Below are positions 9,245-16,933 of a DNA stretch of 53,081 nt, one piece after another. The first letter of the stretch is position 1. The number at the start of each line of letters is the position of its first letter. Both the position numbers and the translations under genes were made by a program. The notes beneath the pieces were generated by a model. That model searched no databases. It worked only from the letters and a program-made list of their open reading frames with translations, and was not told where the DNA came from. Source of the stretch: Deltaproteobacteria bacterium (GTDB lineage: Bacteria; Myxococcota_A; UBA9160; UBA6930); assembly GCA_019312665.1 (NCBI GenBank), contig JAFDCZ010000004.1:1-53081 (forward strand), in the 5' to 3' direction.

Positions 9245-9454
9245 ATGGCACGATCCAAACGAATGTCAGTGCAGAAGCGTCTTCGCGAGAAGAAGAAGGC
9301 GGAGGCCGCCGCGCTCAAGCGCGAGATGCGAGCCCAGCAGCGTTCGGCACCCCCGGTGGAAGACGAAGAGCCTCGCTCCGATATCGCCGACCGCGAGGCG
9401 CTCGAAGGCTACGGCGTGATCGTCGAGCCGGAAGAAGATGCGGCGGACGCCTGA
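9245..9454 (+). CDS. Small charged protein, function unknown
   Basis: 69 residues: a very basic first half (about residues 3-30, Lys/Arg/Ala-rich and probably helical) and an acidic second half ending EEDAADA. I do not recognise a named domain. Pup was considered because of the small charged character and the downstream ATPase, but Pup ends in Gly-Gly-Glu/Gln and this does not. A GAAAGGGCG stretch 9-10 bases upstream of ATG 9245 is a weak ribosome-binding site. It is 225 bp from the next gene, so it is probably not part of the ubiquitin-like operon. Confidence 0.6.
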   Translation: MARSKRMSVQKRLREKKKAEAAALKREMRAQQRSAPPVEDEEPRSDIADREALEGYGVIVEPEEDAADA

Positions 9455-9679
9455 CCTCCGGGTAGGCGAACCCGTTCCGGGGTCAAACTCCCAGCGGGCA
9501 TTTTAATCCGAAACATTTTCTGGCCCGGGTGAGTCATATTCTTCCCGTCCCGGCTGTCGAAGACACGTTCGGGGGAGTCGTGGGGGGCTCGGTCACGGGC
9601 CACGTCCATGCTCTCGCAGCGGGTGAGGCGGCAGGGGATGTTTTTCGTCCACCCCATTCGGCCACGCTGGGAGACCACC

Positions 9680-10567
9680 ATGCCGCACCCCCACAACCCG
9701 TTCGTCACGAATTTCGTCCGCCCTGATCCGCTCTTTCGTTTCCACTGGATCGCTTTCCTCCAGGGCTTTCGCCGCGAAGACACGTCCATGCCGCCTAACA
9801 TCCGAGATGCTGGCGCTGGTGCTGAGGCCATCGAAGCACTCGGAACCCTGGGCGGGCGCTACGAAACGTTGTTCCTGATCCGCTCTTCCACGGACGAAGA
9901 GTACGAAAAGAATCTCAAGCTCATGGACAAGAACCTGAGCTCGAATTCGCCGGAACTGGTCGAGGACGTGCTCGAGTTCCATCCGATCGATGTGTCGCGC
10001 CTCGAGCGAGGGAACACAGCGGTGATCCTCACGAGGCTCATGTGGAACGACCTGGACGCGATCTACCGCCTCCATCTGCACCCCGGCTTCACGACGCTCG
10101 AGCAGGAGCTGCTCCGCGAGACTCGGCCCTACATTTCCAAGGGCTATCGCGGCAAGATGATCTTGTCCCAGGAGATCGCCGATCAGTTCGCGCCCGAGTA
10201 CGCGAATCGCGGCGACATCGAATACACCCAGCGAAGAGGAGCCTGGTATCAGTCGCTGGGCCGCGCAGACCAGAAGGGACGGCGTTGCCTGGTCGATCGT
10301 AGCGAGCTGTTGAGCGCCGCCTACATCCTGCATCTTCCGGAGGTCGAGTGCTTGAACGGAGCGAACCTGCTCCTCGCCTTCGGGATGGGTGCGACGCAGA
10401 CCCTGGCGATCTGGCACCGTCTTCGCACCGATCTCATGCCCCTGCTCAACCACTGGGGATTCACGATGGTCGAGATGCGCGCGACTCCCGAGCCCGAGCA
10501 CGGCTCGAATCTCGACTGGTTTGAGGACTGGGACATGAAGACGATCCTGCAGACCGACCTTCTGTAG
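9680..10567 (+). CDS. First gene of the ubiquitin-like operon, unknown function
   Basis: A 295-residue soluble protein I cannot assign to a family. ATG 9680 has GGGAG seven bases upstream; an in-frame upstream start at 9608 exists but lacks a site. The N-terminal 30 residues are rich in His, Pro and aromatics (HNPFVTNFVRPDPLFRFHW). The middle is mixed alpha/beta with many acidic and basic residues, and the C-terminus contains WFEDWDMKTI. No signal peptide or membrane helix is present. Its stop is three bases before the RING-like gene, so it should be on the same transcript. Position alone suggests a target, adaptor or regulator of the conjugation system; that is inference. Confidence 0.7.
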   Translation: MPHPHNPFVTNFVRPDPLFRFHWIAFLQGFRREDTSMPPNIRDAGAGAEAIEALGTLGGRYETLFLIRSSTDEEYEKNLKLMDKNLSSNSPELVEDVLEFHPIDVSRLERGNTAVILTRLMWNDLDAIYRLHLHPGFTTLEQELLRETRPYISKGYRGKMILSQEIADQFAPEYANRGDIEYTQRRGAWYQSLGRADQKGRRCLVDRSELLSAAYILHLPEVECLNGANLLLAFGMGATQTLAIWHRLRTDLMPLLNHWGFTMVEMRATPEPEHGSNLDWFEDWDMKTILQTDLL

Positions 10568-10570
10568 CAG

Positions 10571-11218
10571 GTGGATTTCCGGATCGAAGGATCCTTCGGT
10601 CCCTGTCCCTTGCCACCATCGGGGGTGGTACTTCTCGTCGTCGATGCGAACGCATCGCATCGCGACGAGGAGGCTTCCCCCTTGTATCTGATCCACCGTT
10701 ACGAACCCGGGCAATCCTGGCAGCGCAGCAAGATCCCCGAACTGGGTACTGCAATCGTTTCGACCGGGGCAGGCGCATCAGCCCTCCGGGATGGCCCGGA
10801 TCCCCACGCGCCGGCGCGGGTCGTACCGTTCGATTTTCAAGGGCGACCGGCGGCCGCCTTGCTAGTGCGACCGGGCGGCGTGGATGTGGTCGTCGGCGGC
10901 CGCCAGCCCCTTTCGCTCAGCGTCCTCGAGGAGCGCAGTGAGATCCTGGTAGGGGACGCCACGCTTTATTTCACCGCGCGTCGTCCGCTCGAGGTTTCGT
11001 CCTACCACGGCGAGGCGGTATGTGGCGTATGCGGTGATCCGGTCGACGGCTGTCAGGTGATCGTCTGCACTGGCTGCGGTGCGATCGCGCACGAGGGCGC
11101 ACTCGTCGAGGCCGATGAACGCGCATGCTTCACCCATCGCGGCGTCTGCCCCGGTTGCGAGTTGCCCCGAGAGGCTTTCTCGTGGTTGCCAGAGGAGACT
11201 GCCTCGTGCTCGATCTGA
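10571..11218 (+). CDS. RING-like treble-clef zinc protein, candidate E3
   Basis: 215 residues with a GTG start. Residues 1-145 are strand-rich without a recognised motif. Residues 150-200 form a cross-brace-like zinc module: C151-x2-C154, C166-x2-C169, H174, C186 and C193-x2-C196, with an extra C161. This spacing is that of bacterial RING-type fingers (CxxC, CxxC-x4-H, CxxC). In eukaryotes RING proteins recruit charged E2. Here E1 and E2 genes follow immediately, and the E1 start lies inside this gene's last codons (13 bp overlap), so a ligase or E2-recruiting role is a strong contextual inference. It could instead be a zinc-ribbon structural subunit. Confidence 0.72.
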   Translation: MDFRIEGSFGPCPLPPSGVVLLVVDANASHRDEEASPLYLIHRYEPGQSWQRSKIPELGTAIVSTGAGASALRDGPDPHAPARVVPFDFQGRPAAALLVRPGGVDVVVGGRQPLSLSVLEERSEILVGDATLYFTARRPLEVSSYHGEAVCGVCGDPVDGCQVIVCTGCGAIAHEGALVEADERACFTHRGVCPGCELPREAFSWLPEETASCSI

Positions 11219-12384
11219 TCCACGCTCGGCTCGAAGGTGCGTTTGGCAGGGAGCGGTTGCAGCGGGTGAATCGCGCGCAAGTGGTGGTGATCGGCGCCGG
11301 CCTGCTCGGCGGGCAACTCCTGCAGCACCTGGCGATGCTTCAGGTGCGCACCCTGATCGTCGATCCTGGAACGGTCGAGCCGGAGAACATCGGCAACCAG
11401 GGGCTTCCCGCCGATCGTGTCGGAGAACCCAAGGCAAGGGTTCGCGTTTCGCAGATGCGCGAGCTCAACCCCTCGTGTCCCGTGCGAGGCTTCGAGGTTC
11501 CGATCGAAGAACTCGGCCTGGGCGTCCTCGCGGATGCCGATCTGATCCTCACGGGCCTCGATGGCCGCGCCAGCAGGCTCACGGTTGCTCGCTACGCCCA
11601 GCAGTTGGGTGTGGATTGGATCGATGCAGCAGTGGATGGGAGCGGCGAACGGTTGCTGGGGACGATCAGTTGGTTCCGGCCCGGCGTCGAGGAACAGCCT
11701 TGCTACGGCTGTCGCCACGATGCCGAGTCGCTGGCCCGGATCACCCGGGAAGAAAGGCGTGCGCCCTGTGCGAGCTGGCGTGATCCTCGTCTGCCGGATA
11801 CTCCGCCTACGCTGACCGCCTCGCCCTTCGGAGCGCTGGTTGCGGGTTGGCAGATGACCTGGGCGTTGCAGGCATTGCTTGGCGAAGAAGACCAGAACGT
11901 CGGCCACCAGCTCCAGATCGCAGCTTCCGGCAGGCCGCGCACGCGAACGGTTGCATTGCATCGGCGCGCCGATTGCCTGTTTCCGCATCAGACTCTCGGG
12001 CCGTTGCAGCGCCTCGACGGCGACGGCGTCGAGGAACTGCTGGTCCGGGCCAAGCGCGATCTTGGCACGGCTCCGAGCGCTCTGCTCTTTCCCGGGCGCT
12101 CGCTTGCCGTGGGTCTGGGTTGCTCGGTGTGCGGCGCGACGATGGACCTGGTGAAGCTGGCCGCTGAAGTCAGTGACGCGGAGGCGAGCTGCTCGTGTTC
12201 ACCAGGCGCGGAACGCACGCCCGTCGTGCTCACCGATCGTATCGAGGGCGCGACGTTGGATCGCCTCCGTGGTCGCAGCTGGTCCGCGCTGGGGATTCCG
12301 GCGGAAGACCTGGTCAGCGCAGAGAGCGGTGAGCGCCGCATCCACTATCTGCTGCCGTCGCGGTCCGAGGGGGAGGCCCGATGA
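11206..12384 (+). CDS. E1-like (ThiF/MoeB superfamily) activating enzyme, module 1
   Basis: 392 residues from GTG 11206, which has AGAGGAG upstream. The adenylating Rossmann fold is clear: VVVIGAGLLGG near residue 26-36, then VDPGTVEPENIGNQ, matching the E1 D-x(n)-N-x2-RQ block except that Arg is Asn. Cysteine pairs C166-x2-C169 and C306-x2-C309 match the ThiF/MoeB zinc site; C329 and C331 form a further CxC. Cys188 lies where ThiF places its reactive Cys and is the candidate thioester residue. It would adenylate the Ubl C-terminus and pass it to the adjacent E2. Start codons overlap on both sides. Confidence 0.88.
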   Translation: MLDLIHARLEGAFGRERLQRVNRAQVVVIGAGLLGGQLLQHLAMLQVRTLIVDPGTVEPENIGNQGLPADRVGEPKARVRVSQMRELNPSCPVRGFEVPIEELGLGVLADADLILTGLDGRASRLTVARYAQQLGVDWIDAAVDGSGERLLGTISWFRPGVEEQPCYGCRHDAESLARITREERRAPCASWRDPRLPDTPPTLTASPFGALVAGWQMTWALQALLGEEDQNVGHQLQIAASGRPRTRTVALHRRADCLFPHQTLGPLQRLDGDGVEELLVRAKRDLGTAPSALLFPGRSLAVGLGCSVCGATMDLVKLAAEVSDAEASCSCSPGAERTPVVLTDRIEGATLDRLRGRSWSALGIPAEDLVSAESGERRIHYLLPSRSEGEAR

Positions 12385-12944
12385 GTGACGACGTGATGCA
12401 GGTGTTCCGACGCAGGATGATGTCGGTGGAGTTGCAAGCAGTGCGCTCCGAGAGCGACATCCTTCGCCTGTCCCCCGATCCGACCAGCGGTAGCCCGCCT
12501 CGCGTTCTGCTCGGGATCTTCCGCGAGCTGCAGTACATGGAGCCCCGGCCCGATGGTGCTGTTCACGCGGTCCAACGCCCGCTGCCGTTCAGCCTTCAGC
12601 TGCCGGCCGACTACTGCAACTGCACTGACGGCTCGTTGCAGATGCGCGTCGCCCGCATCCTCACGCCAATTGCCCATCCAAATGTTGGCCCCGGAGGCAT
12701 CGTCTGCCTGGGCCCCCGCTTTCGCCCTGCGACAAGGCTTGCTCCGTTGCTCGAGCACCTTCATCGGATTTGCAGCTCGAACCTTTTTGCAGCTGAAAGT
12801 CCTTTGAATCCCTACGCCGCAGAGCTTTATCGCCGTCATGCTGAGGCGATCAAGGGGCTGCACTCCGCGCCTCTTTGGAAGCGGCCCGTGGTCGACCGGG
12901 TGCGGATCGTGTCCGCCGAAGGCGAACGTCGAGGGGAACGATGA
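12381..12944 (+). CDS. Canonical E2-like (UBC-fold) conjugating enzyme
   Basis: 187 residues, close to a UBC domain plus short tails. The diagnostic active-site arrangement is present: HPN at residues 99-101 and IVCLG with Cys109, ten residues after the His as in eukaryotic E2s. Upstream, the PLPFSLQLPADYCN block matches the strand-proline segment of UBC domains; PLNPYAAELY near 141-150 resembles the C-terminal helix region. It should accept the Ubl as a thioester from the E1 and donate it to lysine. ATGA overlaps link it to the E1 before it and the unknown gene after it. Confidence 0.85.
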   Translation: MSDDVMQVFRRRMMSVELQAVRSESDILRLSPDPTSGSPPRVLLGIFRELQYMEPRPDGAVHAVQRPLPFSLQLPADYCNCTDGSLQMRVARILTPIAHPNVGPGGIVCLGPRFRPATRLAPLLEHLHRICSSNLFAAESPLNPYAAELYRRHAEAIKGLHSAPLWKRPVVDRVRIVSAEGERRGER

Positions 12945-13636
12945 CCCAGATCGAGTTCGAATCGCAGCTGGTGGTGGCGCGCGAGTTCCCCTTGCCCCTC
13001 TCGGATGCATCGTCGCTCGCGCGCCAGCCCGTCTGCGCAGCAGCGGTGAAGCTGGCGTTGGACGCGGACGGCAGGCTGGAGCTGCGAGCAGAAATCCTGC
13101 GGCGCGGAGGCAGGGACGCGGCGAAGCTCGCTCGGGATGCCCTCGACGTTGGACGGGCCTGGCTGGCGGATGCGGCCAAGCACCCAGGGGCGCATCCTGG
13201 ACCGGACGAAGTCGAAGGAGCTCTCGAGGAGCTGCCGCGTGCGTGGGCATGGGGGCCGGCTCCGGAGGGAGGCTTCCATGTCCACGCCACCGGGTTCGGC
13301 GTGACGGCTCGCGTTGCCGTGCACCTGTGTCCCGGAGGCGCGCACGTTGTCGTGTGCAGCAGTCTGCCCGCCGAAGATATCGGCAAGAGCTCGGCGCTCG
13401 CCGACTTCGCCCTGCGTGCGAACCGTCGCCTGCGTCTCGCCCGCATCAGTATCGACTCGGAGTCGGCAGGGTCCACTGGCGTCAGCTGGGATGCGTTCAT
13501 CGTCTCGGACGCTCTCGACTCCGACCTATGCGAAACGGTGGAAGCCGTTCTTGGCGCTCACGCAGCAACCCAGCGCTCGCTTCGCGCACTTTGCGAGGCA
13601 CCGGTCGCGGCTGCCTATCTGGCGATGCATCGATGA
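12941..13636 (+). CDS. Unknown protein between E2 and ubiquitin-like gene
   Basis: 231 residues starting at ATG 12941 (GAGGGG upstream, overlapping the E2 stop). It is Ala/Asp/Arg-rich and soluble with no metal motif. The segment near residues 150-165 (LADFALRANRRLRLARISI) and the following strand-helix pattern look like YbjN/type III chaperone-like folds, but this is a weak visual resemblance. Position between the E2 and the Ubl suggests a cofactor, such as a chaperone, substrate adaptor or divergent E2-like partner. I assign no function. A 41-bp gap with a fresh ribosome-binding site separates it from the Ubl gene. Confidence 0.65.
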   Translation: MTQIEFESQLVVAREFPLPLSDASSLARQPVCAAAVKLALDADGRLELRAEILRRGGRDAAKLARDALDVGRAWLADAAKHPGAHPGPDEVEGALEELPRAWAWGPAPEGGFHVHATGFGVTARVAVHLCPGGAHVVVCSSLPAEDIGKSSALADFALRANRRLRLARISIDSESAGSTGVSWDAFIVSDALDSDLCETVEAVLGAHAATQRSLRALCEAPVAAAYLAMHR

Positions 13637-13664
13637 CCCGGTCGGGATCCTCCCGGCCGAGCTC

Positions 13665-13670
13665 AAGGAG
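13665..13670 (+). promoter_or_regulatory. Consensus ribosome-binding site for ubiquitin-like gene 1
   Basis: AAGGAG lies seven bases before ATG 13678 in a 41-bp gap. Most flanking genes rely on overlapping stop/start codons, so this site suggests independent, stronger translation of the ubiquitin-like protein. Confidence 0.75.
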
Positions 13671-13677
13671 AACCAAC

Positions 13678-13965
13678 ATGCACACAGCAACTGAAACGTC
13701 CGATCTCATGAATCTTACGCTTTGCGATTGGGAAGGCTCCCGCAAGGCCCACCTCGAGAAAGTGCCGCGCAGCGCGACCGTGGGGCAGGTCGTCAGCGAG
13801 GCGGTCAACCATCTCGGATTGCCGCCGCAGCATCTGTACCAGGCGGTCCTGCGGGGTCGCGAGCTCGACCCGGCCTCGGTGCTCGACGATCTCGGCGTCG
13901 ACCACGACGCCGAGATCGATCTCGTCCCCGAAGTCAGCGCCGGATGCGAGGTGGTCGCCAGGTGA
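13678..13965 (+). CDS. Ubiquitin-like beta-grasp modifier 1
   Basis: 95 residues. The pattern is that of a beta-grasp Ubl: an N-terminal strand (LTLCDWEG), hairpin, the ATVGQVVSEAVNHLGL helix, the YQAVLRGRELDP strand-turn (like the ubiquitin region with a buried Gly and Leu-Asp) and a last strand DAEIDLVPEVSAG ending at Gly89. It does not end in Gly-Gly; instead a CEVVAR tail follows AG. The adjacent JAB protease could trim this tail to expose an Ala-Gly end, as in other Ubl precursors; this is inference. The stop overlaps the JAB gene (GTGA). Confidence 0.82.
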   Translation: MHTATETSDLMNLTLCDWEGSRKAHLEKVPRSATVGQVVSEAVNHLGLPPQHLYQAVLRGRELDPASVLDDLGVDHDAEIDLVPEVSAGCEVVAR

Positions 13966-14981
13966 GCTGGCGTTTCGGTATCGAGGTGCGGCGTGAGAGC
14001 GGCGCAATGGTGGGTGTCGCAGATGCGAGCGCGGGCCATTGCGTCGAGGACGCGCTGTTCCAGAGTGGCCGGTGCGGGGAACTCGCCAATGACGGGCTGC
14101 TCCCCGAACCGGTCCTCGAACCGCTCTGGCAAGCCGATCACCCGATCGTGACCGGGCTCTCGGTCGCCTTCGAGGGGCATCCGCCGCGGCACTACGGGCG
14201 GGATGTGTTCGTGTCTCAAGCTCGAGAGCTGACCCGTCGTCTACGGGCCGATGCGAAGCTCGATGCCTCGGATGCGTTGATCTGGAACGTGGTGGCTCGA
14301 AAGAAGGAGGCCCTCACCAGCGGCTCCATTCGCACGACCCGCGAAGCGTTTCCCCTCGAGCTCGCGTCGCTCCCTCATGTCAGCGTCGGGAGCTACGAGG
14401 TACGGATCGACGCCGCAGCGCTTCGCCATCTGGACGAGCGCGTGCGCGGAGCCGGCCAGATGGAACGTGCCGAGCTGTTGCTCGGGCGGCTGCGTCACGA
14501 CGCGGAGCGCAAGGCGTTCGAGCTGAAGATCCAGGATGTCGTGCCGCTGGCGCCGGGTCGTGGAGGAAACTCGAGCATCCATTTTTCGTTCGACCCGCAC
14601 GCCTTCGTGGCGGCGAGGCGTGCGGCCCATCAGCGCAGCGACGGCCTGTTGCCCTGCGGTTGGCATCACAACCACAACCCTTGCGATGACTGCTTCGCCA
14701 AGCCGCAGTGCCCGGCCGATTGGGTCTTCTTCTCGGACGACGATCAGGGTGTGCACGCGAGCCTTTTCCCGCGCCCTCATATGGTGGCCCTGGTCGGCGG
14801 CAAGGTCGGATCGCTTCCGGCCAGCCGGCCAGGCTTTCGTCTGTTCGGCTGGAGTCGGGCCGAGGTGCGGGAGCGCTCGTTCCGGGTCGTCGGCTCGGGC
14901 GCAGAGCATTGGGACGCAAACCACGGTGCCTTCGTTGCACCGGCTATCGAAGGGGAGGGCGAATCGTGCCCGACGAACTGA
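13962..14981 (+). CDS. JAB/JAMM metalloprotease-like protein 1 (candidate deconjugase or Ubl processor)
   Basis: 339 residues from GTG 13962. The first 140 residues have no recognised motif. The JAB domain covers about 150-300: Glu171 in ERAELLLG, then H236-N-H238 and S258-x2-D261, the metal-binding and catalytic set. Canonical JAMM spacing between HxH and SxxD is seven residues; here it is nineteen because of an insert with Cys241, Cys244 and Cys250. The middle residue of HxH is Asn rather than Ser/Thr. It probably removes the tail of the Ubl or cleaves conjugates. It overlaps the Ubl stop and the ATPase start (16 bp). Confidence 0.8.
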   Translation: MSWRFGIEVRRESGAMVGVADASAGHCVEDALFQSGRCGELANDGLLPEPVLEPLWQADHPIVTGLSVAFEGHPPRHYGRDVFVSQARELTRRLRADAKLDASDALIWNVVARKKEALTSGSIRTTREAFPLELASLPHVSVGSYEVRIDAAALRHLDERVRGAGQMERAELLLGRLRHDAERKAFELKIQDVVPLAPGRGGNSSIHFSFDPHAFVAARRAAHQRSDGLLPCGWHHNHNPCDDCFAKPQCPADWVFFSDDDQGVHASLFPRPHMVALVGGKVGSLPASRPGFRLFGWSRAEVRERSFRVVGSGAEHWDANHGAFVAPAIEGEGESCPTN

Positions 14982-16603
14982 TCCAGTTGATTCAGGGTGA
15001 CGTGCTCGAGCCGGAGTTGGAAGAGCAGGCGCTCGAGAAGGCCATCGCCGACCCGAAGGCGCTCCGGCTGGTGAGCCGTCGATTGCTGGAGGATCGTCGC
15101 GACCTGCGGTTGAAGCTGGCGAAAGCGAGGGTGGCGATGAGGCGCGCCCAGGCCATGCAGACCAGGTCCGAAGAACGCATGCAGGAGCTGCTGCAGCCGC
15201 CGCTCCAGCCGGCCATGGTGCTTCGCCGGTTCCCGAGCGGCCGGCTGGACGTAGCGGGCCATGCGGGCCGCCAGATCGTCGTTTCGCATCCGGATCTCGA
15301 CGCCGCGACCCTCCGCATCGGCGACGAGATATGGCTCGATCCCGGCTCGGGCGTCGCCGTTGCTCGAGCGGAGGCCGGCCCGAACCTGGGTCGCGTGGCG
15401 AATGTGGCCGAGGTGCTTGGCGACACTGTTGTCGTCCGCACCGAGGGTGACGAGGAGCAAGTGATGCTCTGCGAGCCCGAACTGGCCCGCACACTCGCGA
15501 GCGGCGATCGCGTGCTCGTCTCCGGAGCCGTGCCCTGCGTGCTCGAAGGTCTGCCGAACGAGCGCGCTTCCGTGCACCTGCTGCGCGAGGCGCCCCAGGT
15601 TCGCTTCGAGGATATCGGAGGCCTGGATGAGCTGGTGGACGAGGTTCGCAGCGAGCTCGATCTCCACCTCTTCCACCCGGAACGTGTCGCCGCCTATCAG
15701 ATGAAGCTGATGCGCGGCATCACCCTGGTCGGGCCGCCGGGCGTGGGCAAGACGCTATTCGCATCGGCCATCGCGCGCTTCCTGGCCGATGCTGCGCCGG
15801 ACACGCTCTTTCTGAACGTCAAGCCGGGCTCTCTCCGAGGTGCCTTCTATGGGCAGACCGAGGCGCGCATCCAGGAGCTCTTTGCCGCGGCACGCCGCGC
15901 GCCGGGCAAGGTCGTGATCTTCTTCGACGAGCTGGACAGCTTCGGCGCTCGCGGTTCGAACGTCGGCCACGATATCGACGATCGGGTCATCGGTACCCTG
16001 CTCGCTGAAATCGATGGCGTCGACGATTCGGATGGCATCTTCATCGTTGGCGCAACGAACAGGCTCGACCTGATCGACGATGCGCTGATCCGGCACGGGC
16101 GGATGGGGGATCGCATCGTCGACATTCCCCGGCCGGGTCGTGAGGCAACTCGTGCGATCCTGGGCCGATTGCTCACGGATGCGCTGCCCTGGCACGTCGC
16201 CGAGAACGGTGAGCGTGTGACCGCAGAGCAGGCAACCGCCGTGGCCACGAGCTTCCTGTACACGCCGGCGGGTGGAGCCGGTCCAATTCTCCAGCTCACC
16301 TTTGCGGATGGAAGCCAGCACGAACTCCGAGCCCGGGATCTGGTTTCCGGCGCACTTCTCGCGAGCAGCGTAGAACGCGCAAAGAAATCTGCGGCAGCGC
16401 GTGAGCTCGTCGGAGGAGCAGGCCTCCATCCGGACGACGTAGTCGACGCACTCGACCAGGCGCTGGCTGCCGAGGCGCGCAAGCTCTCCGACGTCCATGT
16501 CGCGCGGCGTGCGCTCCAGCTGCCTCGGGCCGGAGAAATCACTCGGATCGACGTGCCCATCGAACGGCAGGTCGGCGGACTCACCCGGCTTCGAGCGGCT
16601 TGA
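14966..16603 (+). CDS. ARC/Mpa-like AAA unfoldase
   Basis: 545 residues from GTG 14966. Order: N-terminal helices with a probable coiled coil (about 35-75), a strand-rich region like the tandem OB domains of proteasomal ATPases (about 76-220), then a single AAA domain with Walker A GPPGVGKT (256-263), Walker B VIFFDELD (to about 324) and sensor region GATNRLD. An FEDIGG motif precedes the AAA core as in ARC, PAN and Cdc48. The C-terminus ends TRLRAA, lacking the QYL or HbYX peptides that dock to 20S proteasomes. It is the likely unfolding step for tagged proteins; its partner protease is not in the window. Confidence 0.85.
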   Translation: MPDELIQLIQGDVLEPELEEQALEKAIADPKALRLVSRRLLEDRRDLRLKLAKARVAMRRAQAMQTRSEERMQELLQPPLQPAMVLRRFPSGRLDVAGHAGRQIVVSHPDLDAATLRIGDEIWLDPGSGVAVARAEAGPNLGRVANVAEVLGDTVVVRTEGDEEQVMLCEPELARTLASGDRVLVSGAVPCVLEGLPNERASVHLLREAPQVRFEDIGGLDELVDEVRSELDLHLFHPERVAAYQMKLMRGITLVGPPGVGKTLFASAIARFLADAAPDTLFLNVKPGSLRGAFYGQTEARIQELFAAARRAPGKVVIFFDELDSFGARGSNVGHDIDDRVIGTLLAEIDGVDDSDGIFIVGATNRLDLIDDALIRHGRMGDRIVDIPRPGREATRAILGRLLTDALPWHVAENGERVTAEQATAVATSFLYTPAGGAGPILQLTFADGSQHELRARDLVSGALLASSVERAKKSAAARELVGGAGLHPDDVVDALDQALAAEARKLSDVHVARRALQLPRAGEITRIDVPIERQVGGLTRLRAA

Positions 16604-16615
16604 TCGCCGAGCCAC

Positions 16616-16621
16616 AGGAGG
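16616..16621 (+). promoter_or_regulatory. Consensus ribosome-binding site for ubiquitin-like gene 2
   Basis: AGGAGG lies six bases before ATG 16628, in the 24-bp gap after the ATPase. Like the site before the first modifier, it marks a modifier gene that is not translationally coupled to its upstream neighbour. Confidence 0.75.
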
Positions 16622-16627
16622 AAAGCC

Positions 16628-16933
16628 ATGCAGCGAATGCGACACAAGAAGCGCGAAGACGAGATCCATGAGTTCGAGACGTCGGATGCGCAGCCGGCGG
16701 AGAGCCCGGCGGCCGGGGGAAGTGTCCAGGTCATCTGGGGAGCGATGGTGGAGACGCTCGATCTGGGCGAGTTCACCGTGAGTGAGGCCTTTCGGATGCT
16801 TCGCGCACCGTTCAACATCGCGCCCGCGGTGAACGTGCTGGTGAACGGCACCCCCGTCGATGGCGAGCATCGCCTGAACCGCGGTGACGTCCTCGAATTC
16901 GCCCGGCCCGCAGGCGAGAAAGGGGCGGGTTGA
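16628..16933 (+). CDS. Ubiquitin-like beta-grasp modifier 2 (ThiS/PRTRC-C-like)
   Basis: 101 residues. The N-terminal 30 are a charged, probably disordered tail. Residues about 33-95 form a compact beta-grasp: VQVIWGAMVETLDLGEF hairpin, the TVSEAFRMLRAPFNI helix, then VLVNGTPVDGEHRLNRGD with final strand VLEFARPAG. This wording closely follows small MoaD/ThiS and PRTRC-C-type proteins. The end is PAGEKGAG, so the C-terminus is Ala-Gly without processing. A consensus AGGAGG site precedes ATG 16628. The stop overlaps the next start by one base. Confidence 0.8.
   Translation: MQRMRHKKREDEIHEFETSDAQPAESPAAGGSVQVIWGAMVETLDLGEFTVSEAFRMLRAPFNIAPAVNVLVNGTPVDGEHRLNRGDVLEFARPAGEKGAG

Noticed and set aside
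9245-9454. Pup-like modifier next to the ATPase
   Set aside because: The C-terminus is EEDAADA, not Gly-Gly-Glu/Gln, and the gene is separated from the operon by 225 bp.
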